Source of the DNA: Pseudomonas rhizosphaerae
GTDB taxonomy: Bacteria > Pseudomonadota > Gammaproteobacteria > Pseudomonadales > Pseudomonadaceae
Reading direction: 5' to 3'
Assembly (NCBI RefSeq): GCF_000761155.1
Contig: NZ_CP009533.1
Coordinates: forward strand, 62,001-126,000
Length of the DNA stretch: 64,000 nucleotides
Shown here piece after piece: positions 53,356-63,807 of the stretch. The notes under the pieces are model-generated. The model was not told where the DNA came from and ran no database searches. It saw nothing but the letters and a program-made list of their open reading frames with translations. The stretch's first letter is position 1; each line of letters opens with the position of its first letter. A program made the position numbers and the translations under genes.

Positions 53356-53829
53356 ATGCGTATTGGCCACGGCTACGACGTGCACCGTTTTGCCGAGGGT
53401 GACTTCATTACCCTGGGCGGCGTGCGAATCCCACACAAGTTCGGCCTGCTGGCTCATTCAGACGGCGATGTCGTACTGCATGCCGTGAGCGACGCCTTGC
53501 TCGGCGCCGCTGCGCTGGGCGACATCGGCAAGCACTTTCCGGATACCGATCCGCAGTTCAAGGGCGCCGACAGCCGTGTGCTGCTGCGTCATGTGGTGTC
53601 GGTAGTGGCCCAGAAAGGCTGGAAAGTCGGCAACGTCGACGCAACCATCGTGGCCCAGGCACCCAAGATGGCGCCGCACATCGACACCATGCGTGAACGA
53701 ATCGCCGCCGATCTAGGCGTCGAGCTGGACCAGGTCAACGTCAAGGCTACCACTACCGAAAAGCTGGGTTTTGCCGGACGCGAGGAAGGTATCGCCGTGC
53801 ATGCGGTCGCCTTGTTGCTGCGCGCATGA
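53356..53829 (+). CDS. ispF: 2-C-methyl-D-erythritol 2,4-cyclodiphosphate synthase
   Basis: A 157-residue trimeric zinc enzyme of the MEP pathway. Zinc ligands Asp8, His10 (GHGYDVHRF) and His42 ([16 protein letters not shown]) are present, with HFPDTD and the C-terminal [18 protein letters not shown]. No ordinary Shine-Dalgarno is seen; only GGGG at 53341-53344 within a terminator-like hairpin. It overlaps truD by 4 bases. It is separated from ispD by four genes. Confidence 0.97.
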   Translation: MRIGHGYDVHRFAEGDFITLGGVRIPHKFGLLAHSDGDVVLHAVSDALLGAAALGDIGKHFPDTDPQFKGADSRVLLRHVVSVVAQKGWKVGNVDATIVAQAPKMAPHIDTMRERIAADLGVELDQVNVKATTTEKLGFAGREEGIAVHAVALLLRA

Positions 53830-54884
53830 CCGAACTTGAATTGCTGGGTCCACGGGCTTCAGGCGACAGCCTGGGCAGCGCCGTACTCAAGGCCAGCGCC
53901 GAAGACTTCCAGGTCGACGAGGTGCTGGATATTCCGTTGTCCGGCCAGGGCGAGCACCTTTGGCTGTGGGTCGAAAAACGCAACCTCAATACCGAAGAAG
54001 CCGCCCGGCGCTTGGCCAAGGCCGCTGGCGTACCACTGCGCACCGTCAGCTATGCGGGCCTCAAGGATCGCCAGGCACTGACCCGACAATGGTTCAGCCT
54101 GCACTTGCCCGGCAAGGCCGATCCGGACCTGAGCGCGGCGCAGAACGACACCCTGGTCATCCTCAAGCACGCCCGGCATTCGCGCAAATTGCAACGCGGC
54201 GCTCACTCGGCCAATGGCTTCACGGTGCGCCTGACCGCGCTCGAGGCCGATCGCGCAGCACTCGATGCGCGCCTTGAGAAACTCAAGCAGGCCGGCGTGC
54301 CGAATTATTTCGGCACCCAGCGCTTCGGTTTCCAAGGCGGCAACCTGTTCGACGCCCGGCAGTATGCCGAACGCCAGGCGCTGCCCGAGCAGCGCAACGT
54401 ACGGTCGCGCCTGCTGTCCACCGCGCGCAGTTTTCTCTTCAACCAGATACTCGCCGCGCGTGTCGCCGACGGTACCTGGAACCGTGCTCAGGTCGGCGAT
54501 CTGCTGGCGTTCACCGACAGCCGCAGCTTCTTTCCGGCCGGTGAGGCCGAATGCAGCGATCCACGCCTGGATATCCTCGATCTGCACCCGACCGGGGCGC
54601 TGTGGGGCGAGGGCAGCTCGGCCGCCGCCGGTAGATGTGCCGACCTGGAGAACACCGTGGCCGGCCAGCACGCGGCGCTTTGCGCCTGGCTCGCCAGGGC
54701 CGGCCTGACGCAGGAACGACGTATCCTGCGGCTGCCCATCGGCGAGCTGACGTGGCATTATCCCGAGCCTGACATCCTGCAGTTGCACTTCGTCCTGCCG
54801 GCCGGTTGCTTCGCCACCGTCGTGGTGCGCGAACTCGTCGATCTGGTGCCGACAGGGCAGACGGAAAGTCCATGCGTATTCTGA
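53826..54884 (+). CDS. truD: tRNA pseudouridine(13) synthase
   Basis: A 352-residue pseudouridine synthase modifying U13 of tRNA-Glu. The catalytic Asp81 is in [31 protein letters not shown] and [11 protein letters not shown] are family motifs, and the TruD insertion domain lies in the middle. It overlaps ispF and surE; the order ispF-truD-surE-pcm-nlpD-rpoS is conserved. Confidence 0.96.
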   Translation: MTELELLGPRASGDSLGSAVLKASAEDFQVDEVLDIPLSGQGEHLWLWVEKRNLNTEEAARRLAKAAGVPLRTVSYAGLKDRQALTRQWFSLHLPGKADPDLSAAQNDTLVILKHARHSRKLQRGAHSANGFTVRLTALEADRAALDARLEKLKQAGVPNYFGTQRFGFQGGNLFDARQYAERQALPEQRNVRSRLLSTARSFLFNQILAARVADGTWNRAQVGDLLAFTDSRSFFPAGEAECSDPRLDILDLHPTGALWGEGSSAAAGRCADLENTVAGQHAALCAWLARAGLTQERRILRLPIGELTWHYPEPDILQLHFVLPAGCFATVVVRELVDLVPTGQTESPCVF

Positions 54885-55621
54885 TTTCCAATGATGATGG
54901 GGTCACCGCCCCCGGTCTGGCCGCGCTTCACGACGTGTTGCAGGACTATGCCCAGTGCACGGTGATCGCCCCCGACCAGGACCGCAGCGGCGCCAGCAGT
55001 TCGCTGACGCTGGATCGGCCACTGCACCCGCAGACCCTGCCCAACGGTTTCATGAGCGTCAACGGCACGCCTACCGATTGCGTGCACCTGGGCCTCAACG
55101 GTCTGTTGCCCTTCGAGCCGGATCTGGTGGTTTCAGGCATCAACCTGGGTGCCAACCTGGGTGACGACGTGTTGTATTCGGGCACCGTAGCTGCAGCTCT
55201 GGAAGGACGATTCCTGGGGCATACCTCGTTTGCCTTCTCGTTGCTGTCGCGCCAGCCCGAGCACCTGCCGACGGCGGCGTACTACGCACGCAAGCTCATC
55301 GAGGCCCGTGACCAGTTGAATCTGCCGCCGCGCACCGTGCTCAACGTGAACATTCCCAACCTGCCGATCGAGCGTATTCGTGGCATGGTCCTGACACGCC
55401 TGGGCCATCGCGCCCGAGCCGCCGCGCCGATTCGCATGGTCGATCCGCGCGGCAAGCCCGGCTACTGGATCGCCGTGGCCGGCGACGCCGAGGACGGCGG
55501 TCCCGGCACCGATTTTCATGCGGTCATGCAGGGCTACGTGTCGGTTACGCCATTGCAGCTGGATCGCACCTTCAATCAGGCCTTCGAACAGGTCCAAGGC
55601 TGGCTCGAGGGGCTCGACTGA
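54872..55621 (+). CDS. surE: 5'/3'-nucleotidase SurE
   Basis: A 249-residue metal-dependent nucleotidase and polyphosphatase. The Mg site is [12 protein letters not shown] (Asp8, Asp9), with [11 protein letters not shown] and [20 protein letters not shown] (Asn). It is a survival protein in stationary phase, in one unit with pcm. The start overlaps truD by 13 bases and the stop shares a base with pcm. Confidence 0.97.
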   Translation: MRILISNDDGVTAPGLAALHDVLQDYAQCTVIAPDQDRSGASSSLTLDRPLHPQTLPNGFMSVNGTPTDCVHLGLNGLLPFEPDLVVSGINLGANLGDDVLYSGTVAAALEGRFLGHTSFAFSLLSRQPEHLPTAAYYARKLIEARDQLNLPPRTVLNVNIPNLPIERIRGMVLTRLGHRARAAAPIRMVDPRGKPGYWIAVAGDAEDGGPGTDFHAVMQGYVSVTPLQLDRTFNQAFEQVQGWLEGLD

Positions 55622-56292
55622 TGCGCCACAGAGACAATCAGCACCATGGCATCGGCATGACCTCGCAACGCACCCGCGAGCGCCTGATCCAGCGGTTGTG
55701 CGACGAAGGCCTGGCCAATGCCCAGGTGCTCGAGGTGTTGCGTCGCACACCACGCCACCTGTTCGTGGACGAAGCACTCGCCCATCGCGCCTATGAAGAC
55801 ACGGCGCTGCCCATCGGCCACAACCAGACCATCTCCCAGCCCTACATGGTCGCGCGCATGAGCGAGCTGTTGCTCGCGGCAGGGCCTTTGGACAAGGTCA
55901 TGGAGATCGGCACCGGTTCGGGCTACCAAACCGCCGTGCTCGCGCAGCTGGTAGAGCGGGTGTTTTCGGTTGAGCGGATCAAGGTGCTGCAGGATCGCGC
56001 CAAGGAGCGCCTGCAGGCGCTCGATCAACGCAATGTGGTCTTTCGCTGGGGCGATGGCTGGGAAGGCTGGCCAGCGCTGGCGCCGTACAACGGCATCATC
56101 GTGACCGCCGTGGCTACCGATGTTCCGCAAGCTTTGCTCGATCAGCTCGCGCCCGGTGGCCGGCTGGTGATTCCGGTAGGCTCCGGCGATGTCCAGCAGC
56201 TGATGCTGATCGTGCGCGAAGAACAGGGTTTCTCCCGGCATATTCTGGAGTCCGTACGTTTCGTGCCGTTGCTCAATGGTCCACTGGCTTGA
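55621..56292 (+). CDS. pcm: Protein-L-isoaspartate O-methyltransferase
   Basis: A 223-residue SAM enzyme repairing isoaspartyl residues in aged proteins. [18 protein letters not shown] is the substrate signature, [19 protein letters not shown] the SAM motif I and [12 protein letters not shown] motif III. The ATG shares its A with the surE TGA. A later in-frame ATG ([10 protein letters not shown]) is also possible as start and would drop the first 12 residues. Confidence 0.95.
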   Translation: MRHRDNQHHGIGMTSQRTRERLIQRLCDEGLANAQVLEVLRRTPRHLFVDEALAHRAYEDTALPIGHNQTISQPYMVARMSELLLAAGPLDKVMEIGTGSGYQTAVLAQLVERVFSVERIKVLQDRAKERLQALDQRNVVFRWGDGWEGWPALAPYNGIIVTAVATDVPQALLDQLAPGGRLVIPVGSGDVQQLMLIVREEQGFSRHILESVRFVPLLNGPLA

Positions 56293-56440
56293 CGGGTATT
56301 GCCCACCGAGTGAATTCTGCCCGGTGCCGCCTGTCTGACAGCGGGTCGTGGCGCAGGACGGCCAGAGCCTGCACCCAGGCGCCTTGAAATCGAGTAGTGA
56401 AGTTGGATATTTTCTTGTCACCACAACAAAGGAGCGGCGG

Positions 56441-57295
56441 GTGAGCCTCACAATCATTGGGCAGCGTGCAGGTAGTTCGAGCTTCAAGCTCCTGATGCTC
56501 GGGGCTGCGGTCGCAGCCTTCCTGTCCGGCTGCTCCAGTACCTCCAGCCAAGTCAGCGTGGTCGATCGCAACAATGCAGCCAAGGCTGCGCAGCGTCAGC
56601 CCGTGACCACCGGCCAATACGCAGTCAAGCGCGGCGACACACTGTTTTCCATCGCCTTCCGCTACGGCTGGGACTACAAGGCCCTGGCCGCGCGCAACAA
56701 CATCCCCATGCCTTACACCATTCGCCCTGGTCAGGTGATCCGCTTCGACGGCAGTTCGGGCACGCCCGCAACTACCGTGGTAACCACCCAGAGCGGAACC
56801 TCGGCGTCCTCTTCGAGCCGTACCACCGTCACTCGCCGCCCCCTGACCACGGCACCGGTCGCCACCAGCAGCGTCGCAATCCCCGTGCCTTCGCCCACCC
56901 CGGTACCCGCCGGCGAGCGCACGCAAGGCGGTTGGGCGTGGCCGGCAAATGGCGTTTTGATCGGCAAATTCGCTTCAAACGGCAGTTTGAATAAAGGAAT
57001 TGATATCGCCGGTGATTTGGGACAGCCTGTTTTTGCTGCGTCTGATGGTGCGGTGGTCTACGCCGGCAGTGGATTGAGGGGCTACGGCGAATTGGTCATC
57101 ATCAAACACAGCGATACCTACGTCAGTGCCTACGGTCATAACCGCAGGTTGTTGGTTCGGGAGGGTCAGCAGGTCAAGGTCGGTCAGACAATTGCCGAAA
57201 TGGGTTCAACGGGGACGGACCGGGTGAAGCTGCATTTTGAGATTCGCCGCCAGGGCAAGCCCGTAGATCCGCTGCAGTTCCTGCCACGTCGTTGA
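56441..57295 (+). CDS. nlpD: Lipoprotein NlpD, LysM-M23 amidase activator
   Basis: A 284-residue outer-membrane lipoprotein activating septal amidase AmiC. The lipobox FLSGC places the lipid on Cys31. A LysM domain follows (YAVKRGDTLFSIAFRYGWDY ... IRPGQVIRF). The C-terminal LytM/M23 domain has GIDIAGDLGQPVFA and KLHFEIRRQGKP. The usual zinc His is replaced in the first motif, so it is catalytically dead, as expected for NlpD. GTG start with AAGGAG upstream. The 3' third has unusually AT-rich codons and probably contains the rpoS promoter. Confidence 0.93.
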   Translation: MSLTIIGQRAGSSSFKLLMLGAAVAAFLSGCSSTSSQVSVVDRNNAAKAAQRQPVTTGQYAVKRGDTLFSIAFRYGWDYKALAARNNIPMPYTIRPGQVIRFDGSSGTPATTVVTTQSGTSASSSSRTTVTRRPLTTAPVATSSVAIPVPSPTPVPAGERTQGGWAWPANGVLIGKFASNGSLNKGIDIAGDLGQPVFAASDGAVVYAGSGLRGYGELVIIKHSDTYVSAYGHNRRLLVREGQQVKVGQTIAEMGSTGTDRVKLHFEIRRQGKPVDPLQFLPRR

Positions 57296-57402
57296 TGTGC
57301 ACTACCAGCCTGTTCCTCCACGTAGTGGGGACGGGCTCACGCGCTGCCATGGAGATTGGCGCCGCTGGAGCTTGAGGTCGAACTCAGCAAAGGACTATAA
57401 CA

Positions 57403-58407
57403 ATGGCTCTCAGCAAAGAAGCGCCGGGGTTTGACATCGACGATGAGGTGCTCCTTATGGAACCCGGCATCGTATTGGATGTGATGTCGAACCAAGAACC
57501 TGCTGCACCTGCGGTTCGTACCAAGGCTCGCAGTTCCACATCGCTCAAACAGCATAAATACATCGACTACACCCGGGCGCTCGATGCGACCCAGCTGTAC
57601 TTGAATGAAATCGGTTTCTCGCCTCTGCTTTCACCCGAAGAAGAGGTGCACTTCGCACGGCTTTCCCAGAGCGGCTGCCCAGCCGGTCGCAAGCGCATGA
57701 TCGAAAGCAATCTGCGTTTGGTGGTGAAGATCGCCCGCCGTTACGTCAATCGCGGCCTGTCCCTGCTGGACCTCATCGAAGAAGGCAACCTGGGGCTGAT
57801 CCGCGCGGTGGAGAAATTCGACCCAGAGCGCGGCTTTCGTTTCTCGACCTATGCCACCTGGTGGATCCGGCAAACCATCGAACGGGCGATCATGAATCAG
57901 ACCCGGACCATCCGTCTGCCGATCCATGTAGTCAAGGAGCTCAACGTGTACCTGCGCGCGGCGCGCGAGCTCACGCAGAAGCTCGACCATGAGCCGTCTC
58001 CCGAAGAAATCGCCAACCTGCTGGAAAAGCCCGTAGGCGAGGTCAAGCGCATGCTCGGGCTCAACGAGCGTGTGTCCTCGGTGGACGTATCGCTGGGGCC
58101 GGACTCGGACAAGACCTTGCTCGACACTCTGACCGATGACCGGCCGACCGACCCCTGCGAACTGCTGCAGGACGACGACCTGTCACAGAGCATCGACCAG
58201 TGGCTGTCCGAGCTGACCGAAAAGCAACGCGAGGTGGTCGTACGTCGTTTCGGCCTGCGCGGGCACGAGAGCAGCACGCTGGAGGATGTCGGGCTGGAAA
58301 TAGGCCTGACCCGCGAGCGCGTGCGGCAGATCCAGGTGGAAGGCCTTAAACGGCTGCGCGAGATCCTCGAGAAAAATGGGCTGTCCAGCGAATCGCTGTT
58401 TCAATAA
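57403..58407 (+). CDS. rpoS: RNA polymerase sigma factor RpoS
   Basis: A 334-residue stationary-phase and stress sigma factor. Region 1.2 ([21 protein letters not shown]), 2.1-2.4 ([40 protein letters not shown]), region 3 and region 4 with its HTH ([19 protein letters not shown]) are all present. A 107-base spacer separates it from nlpD. It is followed by a strong terminator and rsmZ, which indirectly tunes RpoS-linked physiology. Confidence 0.98.
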   Translation: MALSKEAPGFDIDDEVLLMEPGIVLDVMSNQEPAAPAVRTKARSSTSLKQHKYIDYTRALDATQLYLNEIGFSPLLSPEEEVHFARLSQSGCPAGRKRMIESNLRLVVKIARRYVNRGLSLLDLIEEGNLGLIRAVEKFDPERGFRFSTYATWWIRQTIERAIMNQTRTIRLPIHVVKELNVYLRAARELTQKLDHEPSPEEIANLLEKPVGEVKRMLGLNERVSSVDVSLGPDSDKTLLDTLTDDRPTDPCELLQDDDLSQSIDQWLSELTEKQREVVVRRFGLRGHESSTLEDVGLEIGLTRERVRQIQVEGLKRLREILEKNGLSSESLFQ

Positions 58408-58420
58408 GCTCGCAGACATG

Positions 58421-58461
58421 GCCAATAAACACGCCCCTTTTATAGGGGCGTTTTTATTGGC
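58421..58461. terminator. Strong terminator after rpoS
   Basis: ACGCCCC pairs with GGGGCGT around TTTATA-type loop bases. The stem continues after one mismatch with GCCAATAAA against TTTATTGGC, followed by T-rich sequence. The symmetric A/T flanks allow action in both directions. Confidence 0.9.
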
Positions 58462-58505
58462 GACGCGCCGACTGCATGTACTTGTCAGTATTCCCGGTGA
58501 TGTCA

Positions 58506-58536
58506 TGTAAGCCTTTGGCTATAAACATAGCCAAAG
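58506..58536. promoter_or_regulatory. Candidate GacA box and overlapping perfect inverted repeat upstream of rsmZ
   Basis: TGTAAG (58506-58511) starts a TGTAAG-N6-GCTATA sequence resembling the GacA upstream element TGTAAG-N6-CTTACA, with only the left half perfect. It lies about 160 bases before the predicted rsmZ start, near the known location. CTTTGGCTAT (58513-58522) and ATAGCCAAAG (58527-58536) form a perfect inverted repeat overlapping it. Confidence 0.5.
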
Positions 58537-58636
58537 TTTTGTAACTTGAAAATGTAGGCGACGCAACTGACTGTTCCAGCGTGATTTATACAATTAGCTG
58601 ACAAGCAAGTCAGGTTATGACGAGATTTTTTCTCAG

Positions 58637-58664
58637 TTGTCATTCCGTTTGGATACGTTAATAT
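58637..58664 (+). promoter_or_regulatory. Putative rsmZ promoter
   Basis: TTGTCA (58637-58642) and TAATAT (58659-58664) with a 16-base spacer predict a start at about 58671. Confidence 0.65.
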
Positions 58665-58670
58665 CAAAAC

Positions 58671-58803
58671 GTGTTCAGGGACGACACAGGTGCTCAGGAA
58701 CGAGCGCCCAAAATGGATATCGCAGTGACGCGATTCATCAGGACGATGACAGGGATAAAAGGGACAGGGAAAGGTGGGCGGCTCATTACCGCCCCTTTTT
58801 TTG
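58671..58803 (+). ncRNA. rsmZ: Small regulatory RNA RsmZ
   Basis: About 130 bases between rpoS and fdxA, the fixed position of rsmZ in Pseudomonas. Seven GGA motifs (ending at 58681, 58699, 58717, 58743, 58755, 58764 and 58770) are spread along it, several as AGGA or GGGA in predicted loops. RsmA/RsmE (CsrA family) bind GGA, and this RNA sequesters them, releasing translation of secondary-metabolite and biofilm genes under GacS/GacA. A terminator GGGCGG / CCGCCC (58776-58794) with seven T ends it. No open frame is supported. The exact 5' end is inferred from the promoter. The rest of the 500-base gap to fdxA (58804-58907) holds a second T-run and nothing else. Confidence 0.88.
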
Positions 58804-58907
58804 ACTTTTTTTTGGGGATAAAGCGCGCGGCCAGCGGCTTGAACAGGCGTCACCTAGGTAGTAGGCGTCGCGTCCAAACACAGCTGGCGCGGGTGGGCAG
58901 GTGCGCC

Positions 58908-59231
58908 TTAGCGCTCCAGATCCTTGATCTTGCCTTTGACGCCGTCGAACTCCTCGGCCTCAGGCAGTGCATCCTTCTTCTCGGTGATGTTTGGCCACAC
59001 TTCCGCCAATTCCACGTTCAGCTGGATAAACTCCTGCATGTCTTCAGGCACTTCATCCTCGGAGAAGATGGCTTGGGCCGGGCATTCTGGCTCGCACAGT
59101 GCGCAGTCGATGCACTCATCCGGGTGAATCACCAGGAAGTTCGGGCCTTCGTAGAAGCAGTCCACCGGACAGACTTCTACGCAGTCGGTGTATTTGCACT
59201 TGATGCAGTTGTCGGTGACGACGAAGGTCAT
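58908..59231 (-). CDS. fdxA: 7Fe ferredoxin FdxA
   Basis: A 107-residue ferredoxin with a [3Fe-4S] and a [4Fe-4S] cluster. [17 protein letters not shown] and [12 protein letters not shown] hold the ligands, and the long C-terminal part ([19 protein letters not shown]) is typical of the Azotobacter-type FdxA. It carries electrons; the partner is unknown. ATG 59231 has GAGGAGAG upstream. It converges with rsmZ and is downstream of mutS on the same strand. Confidence 0.96.
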   Translation of the reverse strand: MTFVVTDNCIKCKYTDCVEVCPVDCFYEGPNFLVIHPDECIDCALCEPECPAQAIFSEDEVPEDMQEFIQLNVELAEVWPNITEKKDALPEAEEFDGVKGKIKDLER

Positions 59232-59369
59232 TTCTATTTCTCTCCTCAGGCGGCGGCAGCGAAGCCCTTCACAGGGCCGCTTGGTTTGGGACAGGCAGCC
59301 GCAGGCCAGGCTAAGAGCCCTTGGCATTCCCAGACCGCGCGGGATTCTATCAGCTTGTAGGAATAAGCG

Positions 59370-61937
59370 TTAGACCCGGTTCTTCAGTGCATAGAGCAAT
59401 TCCAGCGCTTGGCGCGGGGTCAGTCCATCGATATCGGTCTTGGCGAGCTGCTCGAGCACCGGGTGCGGCAGGCTGGCGAACAGGTCGGCCTGATGGGGCG
59501 TTGCCTTCTTGCCGGGCATAGCCGCCGGGGCTTCGTGGGGCAGGCTGGTGGTTTCCAGTCGGCTCAGATGCTCCTTGGCGCGCTGGATAACCGTGCCCGG
59601 CACCCCGGCCAGTTGCGCCACTGCCAGTCCGTAGCTCTGGCTGGCAGGGCCGGCCAGTACGTGGTGCAGGAAGACGATGCGCTCGTTGTGTTCGGTGGCA
59701 CTCAGGTGCACGTTCGCCACCAGCGGCTGGCTCTCTGGCAGCACGGTCAGCTCGAAGTAATGGGTGGCGAACAGCGTGTAGGCGCGCAGTCCGGCCAGGC
59801 ATTCGGCAGCAGCCCAGGCCAGCGAAAGACCATCGAACGTGCTGGTGCCACGGCCCACTTCATCCATCAGCACCAGGCTGCGCTCGGTGGCATTGTGCAG
59901 GATGTTCGCGGTCTCGCTCATTTCCACCATGAAGGTCGACCGACCACCGGCCAGGTCGTCACTGGAACCGATGCGGGTGAAGATACGATCCACCAGTGAC
60001 AGTTCGCAGCCGGCCGCCGGTACGAAGCTGCCGATGTGTGCCAGCAACACGATCAATGCCGTCTGGCGCATGTAGGTGGATTTACCGCCCATGTTCGGGC
60101 CGGTGATCACCAGCATGCGGGTGCTGTCGTCCAGGCTCAGGTCATTGGCCACGAACGGTGTGGTCAGTACCTGCTCGACGACCGGATGACGACCCTGATC
60201 GATGCGCAGGCACGGCTCGTCCACGAAGCGCGGACGATTCAGGTCCAGGTTCAACGCGCGCTCGGCGAGGTTGCTCAGCACGTCCAGCTCGGCCAGCGCT
60301 GCAGCTGTGTCCTGCAAGGGCGGCAAATGGCTGATGAGGTTTTCCAGCAGGGCTTCGTACAGTGATTTCTCGCGTGCCAGCGCCCGGCTTTTGGCGGACA
60401 GCGCCTTGTCTTCGAACTCCTTGAGCTCGGGGGTAATGAAGCGCTCGGCGCCCTTGAGCGTTTGTCGCCGGATGTAATCAGCCGGTGCCTGCTCGGCCTG
60501 CTTGCTGGGCAGCTCGATGAAGTAGCCATGCACGCGGTTGTAGCCCACTTTCAAGTGGGACAGGCCGGTACGGGCTTTTTCGCGCGCTTCCAGGTCGATC
60601 AGGAACTGCCCGGCGTTTTCGCTCAGCGACAGCAGTTCGTCCAACTCGCTGTCGTAACCGGTCTTGAGTACACCGCCGTCGCGGATGACTGCGGGTGGGT
60701 TGTCGACGATGGCCTTGGCCAACAGATCGGCCAGCTCCGGATAGGTCCCGGCGATGGCCGCCAGCTGCGCCAGGTGCGGCGCTTCGAGTTCGGCCATCGC
60801 GACCTGCAGCTCGGGCAGAGCAGCCAGGGCGTCACGCAGGCGCGCCAGGTCCCGCGGTCGCGCGTTGCGCAGGCCGATGCGAGCGAGGATGCGCTCGATG
60901 TCGCCGATTTCCTTGAGTTGCGGCTGCAGACTTTCGAAGCGGTAGCCTTCGAGCAGGCAACTGATCGAGCCCTGACGGGCCTGCAGCACCTTGAGGTCAC
61001 GCAGCGGGCGATTGAGCCAGCGCGTCAGCAAGCGGCTGCCCATGGCGGTCTGGCAGCGGTCGATGACCGACTGCAGGGTGTTGTCGCGCCCGCCAGCCAG
61101 GTTGGTGTCCAGCTCGAGGTTGCGACGGCTGGCGCCGTCCAGCACCACTGTGTCGTCCAGGCGTTCGTGGCGCAGGCTGCGCAGATGGGGCAGGGCGGTA
61201 CGCTGGGTTTCCTTGGCATAGCCGAGCAGGCACCCGGCGGCGCCGATGGCCAGGGTCAGCTTCTCGCAGCCGAAGCCCTTGAGGTCCTGGGTCGCGAACT
61301 GCTGACACAGGCTCTTGTGCGCGGTGTCGCGTTCGAAGTCCCACGGCGCTCTTCGGCGTGAACCCTTGCGCTTTTCCGCCGGCAACCCTTGCGGCCAGTC
61401 ATCGGGAATCAGCAGCTCGACCGGATTGATCCGCTCAAGCTCCGCCAGCAGGTTCTCCCAGCCCGCCAGTTCCATGACCATGAAGCTGCCGCTGGTGATG
61501 TCCAGGACTGCCAGGCCGAACAGGCGCTCGTCGCCCAGCACGGCTGCGATGAGGTTGTCGCGACGCTCGTCGAGCAGCGCTTCGTCGCTGACCGTGCCCG
61601 GCGTGATGATGCGCACCACTTGCCGATCGACTGGCCCCTTGCTGGTGGCCGGGTCGCCGATCTGCTCGCAGATCACCACCGACTCGCCCAGCTTGACCAG
61701 CTTGGCCAGGTAACCCTCGGCCGCATGGTAGGGAATGCCACACATGGGGATCGACTGCCCCGCCGACTGTCCACGGGCGGTCAGGGTGATATCGAGCAAC
61801 TTGGCCGCTTTTTTCGCGTCCTCGTAGAAGATCTCGTAGAAGTCGCCCATGCGGTAGAACATCAGCTGGTCGGGATGCTGGTTTTTCAGCTTCCAGTACT
61901 GTTGCATCATCGGGGTGTGGTTAGAAAAATCGGACAT
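59370..61937 (-). CDS. mutS: DNA mismatch repair protein MutS
   Basis: An 855-residue mismatch sensor. The mismatch-binding domain has the Phe-x-Glu motif in [12 protein letters not shown]. The ATPase has the Walker A loop [20 protein letters not shown] near residue 620, [16 protein letters not shown] (Walker B and signature) and ATHYFELT. The C-terminal region ends with a short tail for dimer and beta-clamp contacts ([11 protein letters not shown]). Length is standard. It is next to fdxA and divergent from pncC. Confidence 0.98.
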   Translation of the reverse strand: MSDFSNHTPMMQQYWKLKNQHPDQLMFYRMGDFYEIFYEDAKKAAKLLDITLTARGQSAGQSIPMCGIPYHAAEGYLAKLVKLGESVVICEQIGDPATSKGPVDRQVVRIITPGTVSDEALLDERRDNLIAAVLGDERLFGLAVLDITSGSFMVMELAGWENLLAELERINPVELLIPDDWPQGLPAEKRKGSRRRAPWDFERDTAHKSLCQQFATQDLKGFGCEKLTLAIGAAGCLLGYAKETQRTALPHLRSLRHERLDDTVVLDGASRRNLELDTNLAGGRDNTLQSVIDRCQTAMGSRLLTRWLNRPLRDLKVLQARQGSISCLLEGYRFESLQPQLKEIGDIERILARIGLRNARPRDLARLRDALAALPELQVAMAELEAPHLAQLAAIAGTYPELADLLAKAIVDNPPAVIRDGGVLKTGYDSELDELLSLSENAGQFLIDLEAREKARTGLSHLKVGYNRVHGYFIELPSKQAEQAPADYIRRQTLKGAERFITPELKEFEDKALSAKSRALAREKSLYEALLENLISHLPPLQDTAAALAELDVLSNLAERALNLDLNRPRFVDEPCLRIDQGRHPVVEQVLTTPFVANDLSLDDSTRMLVITGPNMGGKSTYMRQTALIVLLAHIGSFVPAAGCELSLVDRIFTRIGSSDDLAGGRSTFMVEMSETANILHNATERSLVLMDEVGRGTSTFDGLSLAWAAAECLAGLRAYTLFATHYFELTVLPESQPLVANVHLSATEHNERIVFLHHVLAGPASQSYGLAVAQLAGVPGTVIQRAKEHLSRLETTSLPHEAPAAMPGKKATPHQADLFASLPHPVLEQLAKTDIDGLTPRQALELLYALKNRV

Positions 61938-62143
61938 TCAAGGACTTAGCTCGCGGGTGTCTTGGGGGACGTAAGGCAGGTCGCCAATAGTACAGGGATT
62001 TTTTTCGCGATGTAGGACGTTGGCAGCGGATACGCAGTCGCACGATTGCCGGTTGGACCGGTCGTATTCAGGCGGCCCACGGTGACTTTGACCAGCATGG
62101 CGCGAGGGCGTAGCCTCTTCGGCCGTCTTATATAGGAGCTGCT

Positions 62144-62644
62144 ATGGACGCCTCGACCTCACTCTCTGCCGACCTCGGCGAGCGCCTGCTCGGCCTGGGC
62201 GCCCAGGTCACTACGGCGGAATCTTGCACAGGTGGTGGTATTGCCGAGGCGATCACGCGAATCGCCGGCAGCTCGGCCTGGTTCGAAGCCGGCTATGTCA
62301 CCTATTCCAATGCGCAGAAAACCGCTCAGCTGCAGGTCTCGCCCGAGTTGTTCGAGCAAGTCGGCGCGGTCAGTCGCGAGGTGGTCGAGGCCATGGCTCG
62401 CGGTGCGCAGTGGCACAGCAGGGCGCGCTTTGCCGTGGCGGTCAGTGGCGTCGCCGGCCCTGGTGGTGGCTCCGTCGACAAGCCGGTGGGCACGGTGTGG
62501 CTGGCGTGGGCCGATGGTACTCAGGTATTCAGCCGGCGCGAGCAGTTTGCCGGTGACCGCGACGCCGTGCGCCGGCAAACCGTGGTCTGCGCGCTTCAGG
62601 GTTTGTTACACCTTGCCACTGGAGAAAAACCATTTCCGGGGTAG
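62144..62644 (+). CDS. pncC: Nicotinamide-nucleotide amidohydrolase (CinA C-terminal family, PncC)
   Basis: A 166-residue single-domain CinA-C protein. TAESCTGGGIAEAITRIAGSS and FAVAVSGVAGPGGGSVDKPVG are the family motifs, the second holding the nucleotide-binding Gly-rich loop. It deamidates NMN to nicotinic acid mononucleotide in NAD salvage. In Pseudomonas it lies just upstream of recA and is often called cinA. TAGGAGC precedes the ATG. The 205-base gap from mutS holds promoters only. Confidence 0.94.
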   Translation: MDASTSLSADLGERLLGLGAQVTTAESCTGGGIAEAITRIAGSSAWFEAGYVTYSNAQKTAQLQVSPELFEQVGAVSREVVEAMARGAQWHSRARFAVAVSGVAGPGGGSVDKPVGTVWLAWADGTQVFSRREQFAGDRDAVRRQTVVCALQGLLHLATGEKPFPG

Positions 62645-62671
62645 GCGAGGGGCATGGTATGTGGAATAATA

Positions 62672-62687
62672 CTGGCTACTTATACAG
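62672..62687 (+). promoter_or_regulatory. LexA box of recA
   Basis: CTGGCTACTTATACAG has the CTG-N10-CAG form and lies 42 bases before the recA ATG. TAATACT at 62666-62672 is a likely -10 overlapped by it. It confirms that CTG-N10-CAG is a working LexA site in this genome. Confidence 0.9.
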
Positions 62688-62729
62688 GTGTTCCGGCCGT
62701 CAGGCCTTATTGATTACGTGAGGACTTCA

Positions 62730-63800
62730 ATGGACGACAACAAGAAGCGTGCCTTGGCTGCGGCCCTGGGTCAGATCGAACGTCAATTCGGTAAAGGCGC
62801 CGTCATGCGCATGGGTGACCACGATCGCCAAGCGATCCCGGCCATCTCTACCGGTTCGCTCGGTCTGGATATCGCGCTGGGTATCGGCGGTCTGCCAAAA
62901 GGCCGGATCGTCGAAATCTACGGCCCGGAATCGTCGGGTAAAACCACGCTGACGCTTTCGGTCATCGCTCAGGCTCAAAAGGCAGGGGCAACCTGCGCTT
63001 TCGTCGACGCCGAGCACGCGTTGGATCCCGAATACGCCGGTAAGCTGGGTGTCAATGTCGATGACCTGCTGGTGTCCCAGCCGGACACCGGTGAGCAGGC
63101 GCTGGAAATCACCGACATGCTGGTGCGTTCCAACGCAGTGGACGTGATCATCGTCGACTCCGTCGCCGCGCTGGTGCCCAAGGCTGAAATCGAAGGCGAG
63201 ATGGGCGACATGCACGTGGGTCTGCAGGCACGCCTGATGTCGCAGGCGCTGCGCAAGATCACCGGTAACATCAAGAACGCCAACTGCCTGGTCATCTTCA
63301 TCAACCAGATCCGCATGAAGATCGGCGTGATGTTCGGCAGCCCGGAAACCACCACCGGTGGTAACGCGCTGAAGTTCTACGCTTCGGTTCGCCTGGACAT
63401 CCGTCGTACCGGCGCGGTCAAGGAAGGCGACGAAGTAGTTGGCAGCGAAACTCGCGTCAAAGTCGTCAAGAACAAGGTGGCACCACCGTTCCGTCAGGCC
63501 GAGTTCCAGATCCTGTACGGCAAGGGCATCTACCTGAACGGCGAAATCGTCGATCTGGGTGTGGCCAACGGCCTGCTGGAGAAGTCGGGTGCCTGGTATA
63601 GCTACCAGGGCAGCAAGATCGGTCAGGGCAAGGCCAACTCGGCCAAGTTCCTGCAAGACAACCCAGAGATCAAAGCCACTCTGGAGAAGCAGATCCGCGA
63701 CAAACTGCTGACCGGCGGTACCGACAAGGCTGCAGCGGACAAGGCCTCGGCGGCTACCGCGCCGGCTGCCGACACGGCTGAAGCTGAAGCTGATTTCTGA
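62730..63800 (+). CDS. recA: Recombinase RecA
   Basis: A 356-residue recombinase and SOS coprotease. The Walker A motif GPESSGKT is at residues 65-72, [12 protein letters not shown] is Walker B, and [16 protein letters not shown] and the [12 protein letters not shown] loops bind DNA. The C-terminal acidic/Ala-rich tail ([15 protein letters not shown]) is usual. The start at 62730 was set by AGGACT and the family N-terminus [13 protein letters not shown]; the longer frame starts before the leader. A LexA box lies upstream and recX follows. Confidence 0.98.
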   Translation: MDDNKKRALAAALGQIERQFGKGAVMRMGDHDRQAIPAISTGSLGLDIALGIGGLPKGRIVEIYGPESSGKTTLTLSVIAQAQKAGATCAFVDAEHALDPEYAGKLGVNVDDLLVSQPDTGEQALEITDMLVRSNAVDVIIVDSVAALVPKAEIEGEMGDMHVGLQARLMSQALRKITGNIKNANCLVIFINQIRMKIGVMFGSPETTTGGNALKFYASVRLDIRRTGAVKEGDEVVGSETRVKVVKNKVAPPFRQAEFQILYGKGIYLNGEIVDLGVANGLLEKSGAWYSYQGSKIGQGKANSAKFLQDNPEIKATLEKQIRDKLLTGGTDKAAADKASAATAPAADTAEAEADF

Positions 63801-63807
63801 TCAGTCG

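Noticed and set aside
57300..57360. Possible REP or rpoS leader hairpin between nlpD and rpoS
   Set aside because: GTGGGGACGGGCTCACGCG only loosely resembles the REP core and no matching arm was found.
58671..59360. Open frame across rsmZ and antisense to fdxA
   Set aside because: No ribosome site; the region is explained by rsmZ and fdxA.
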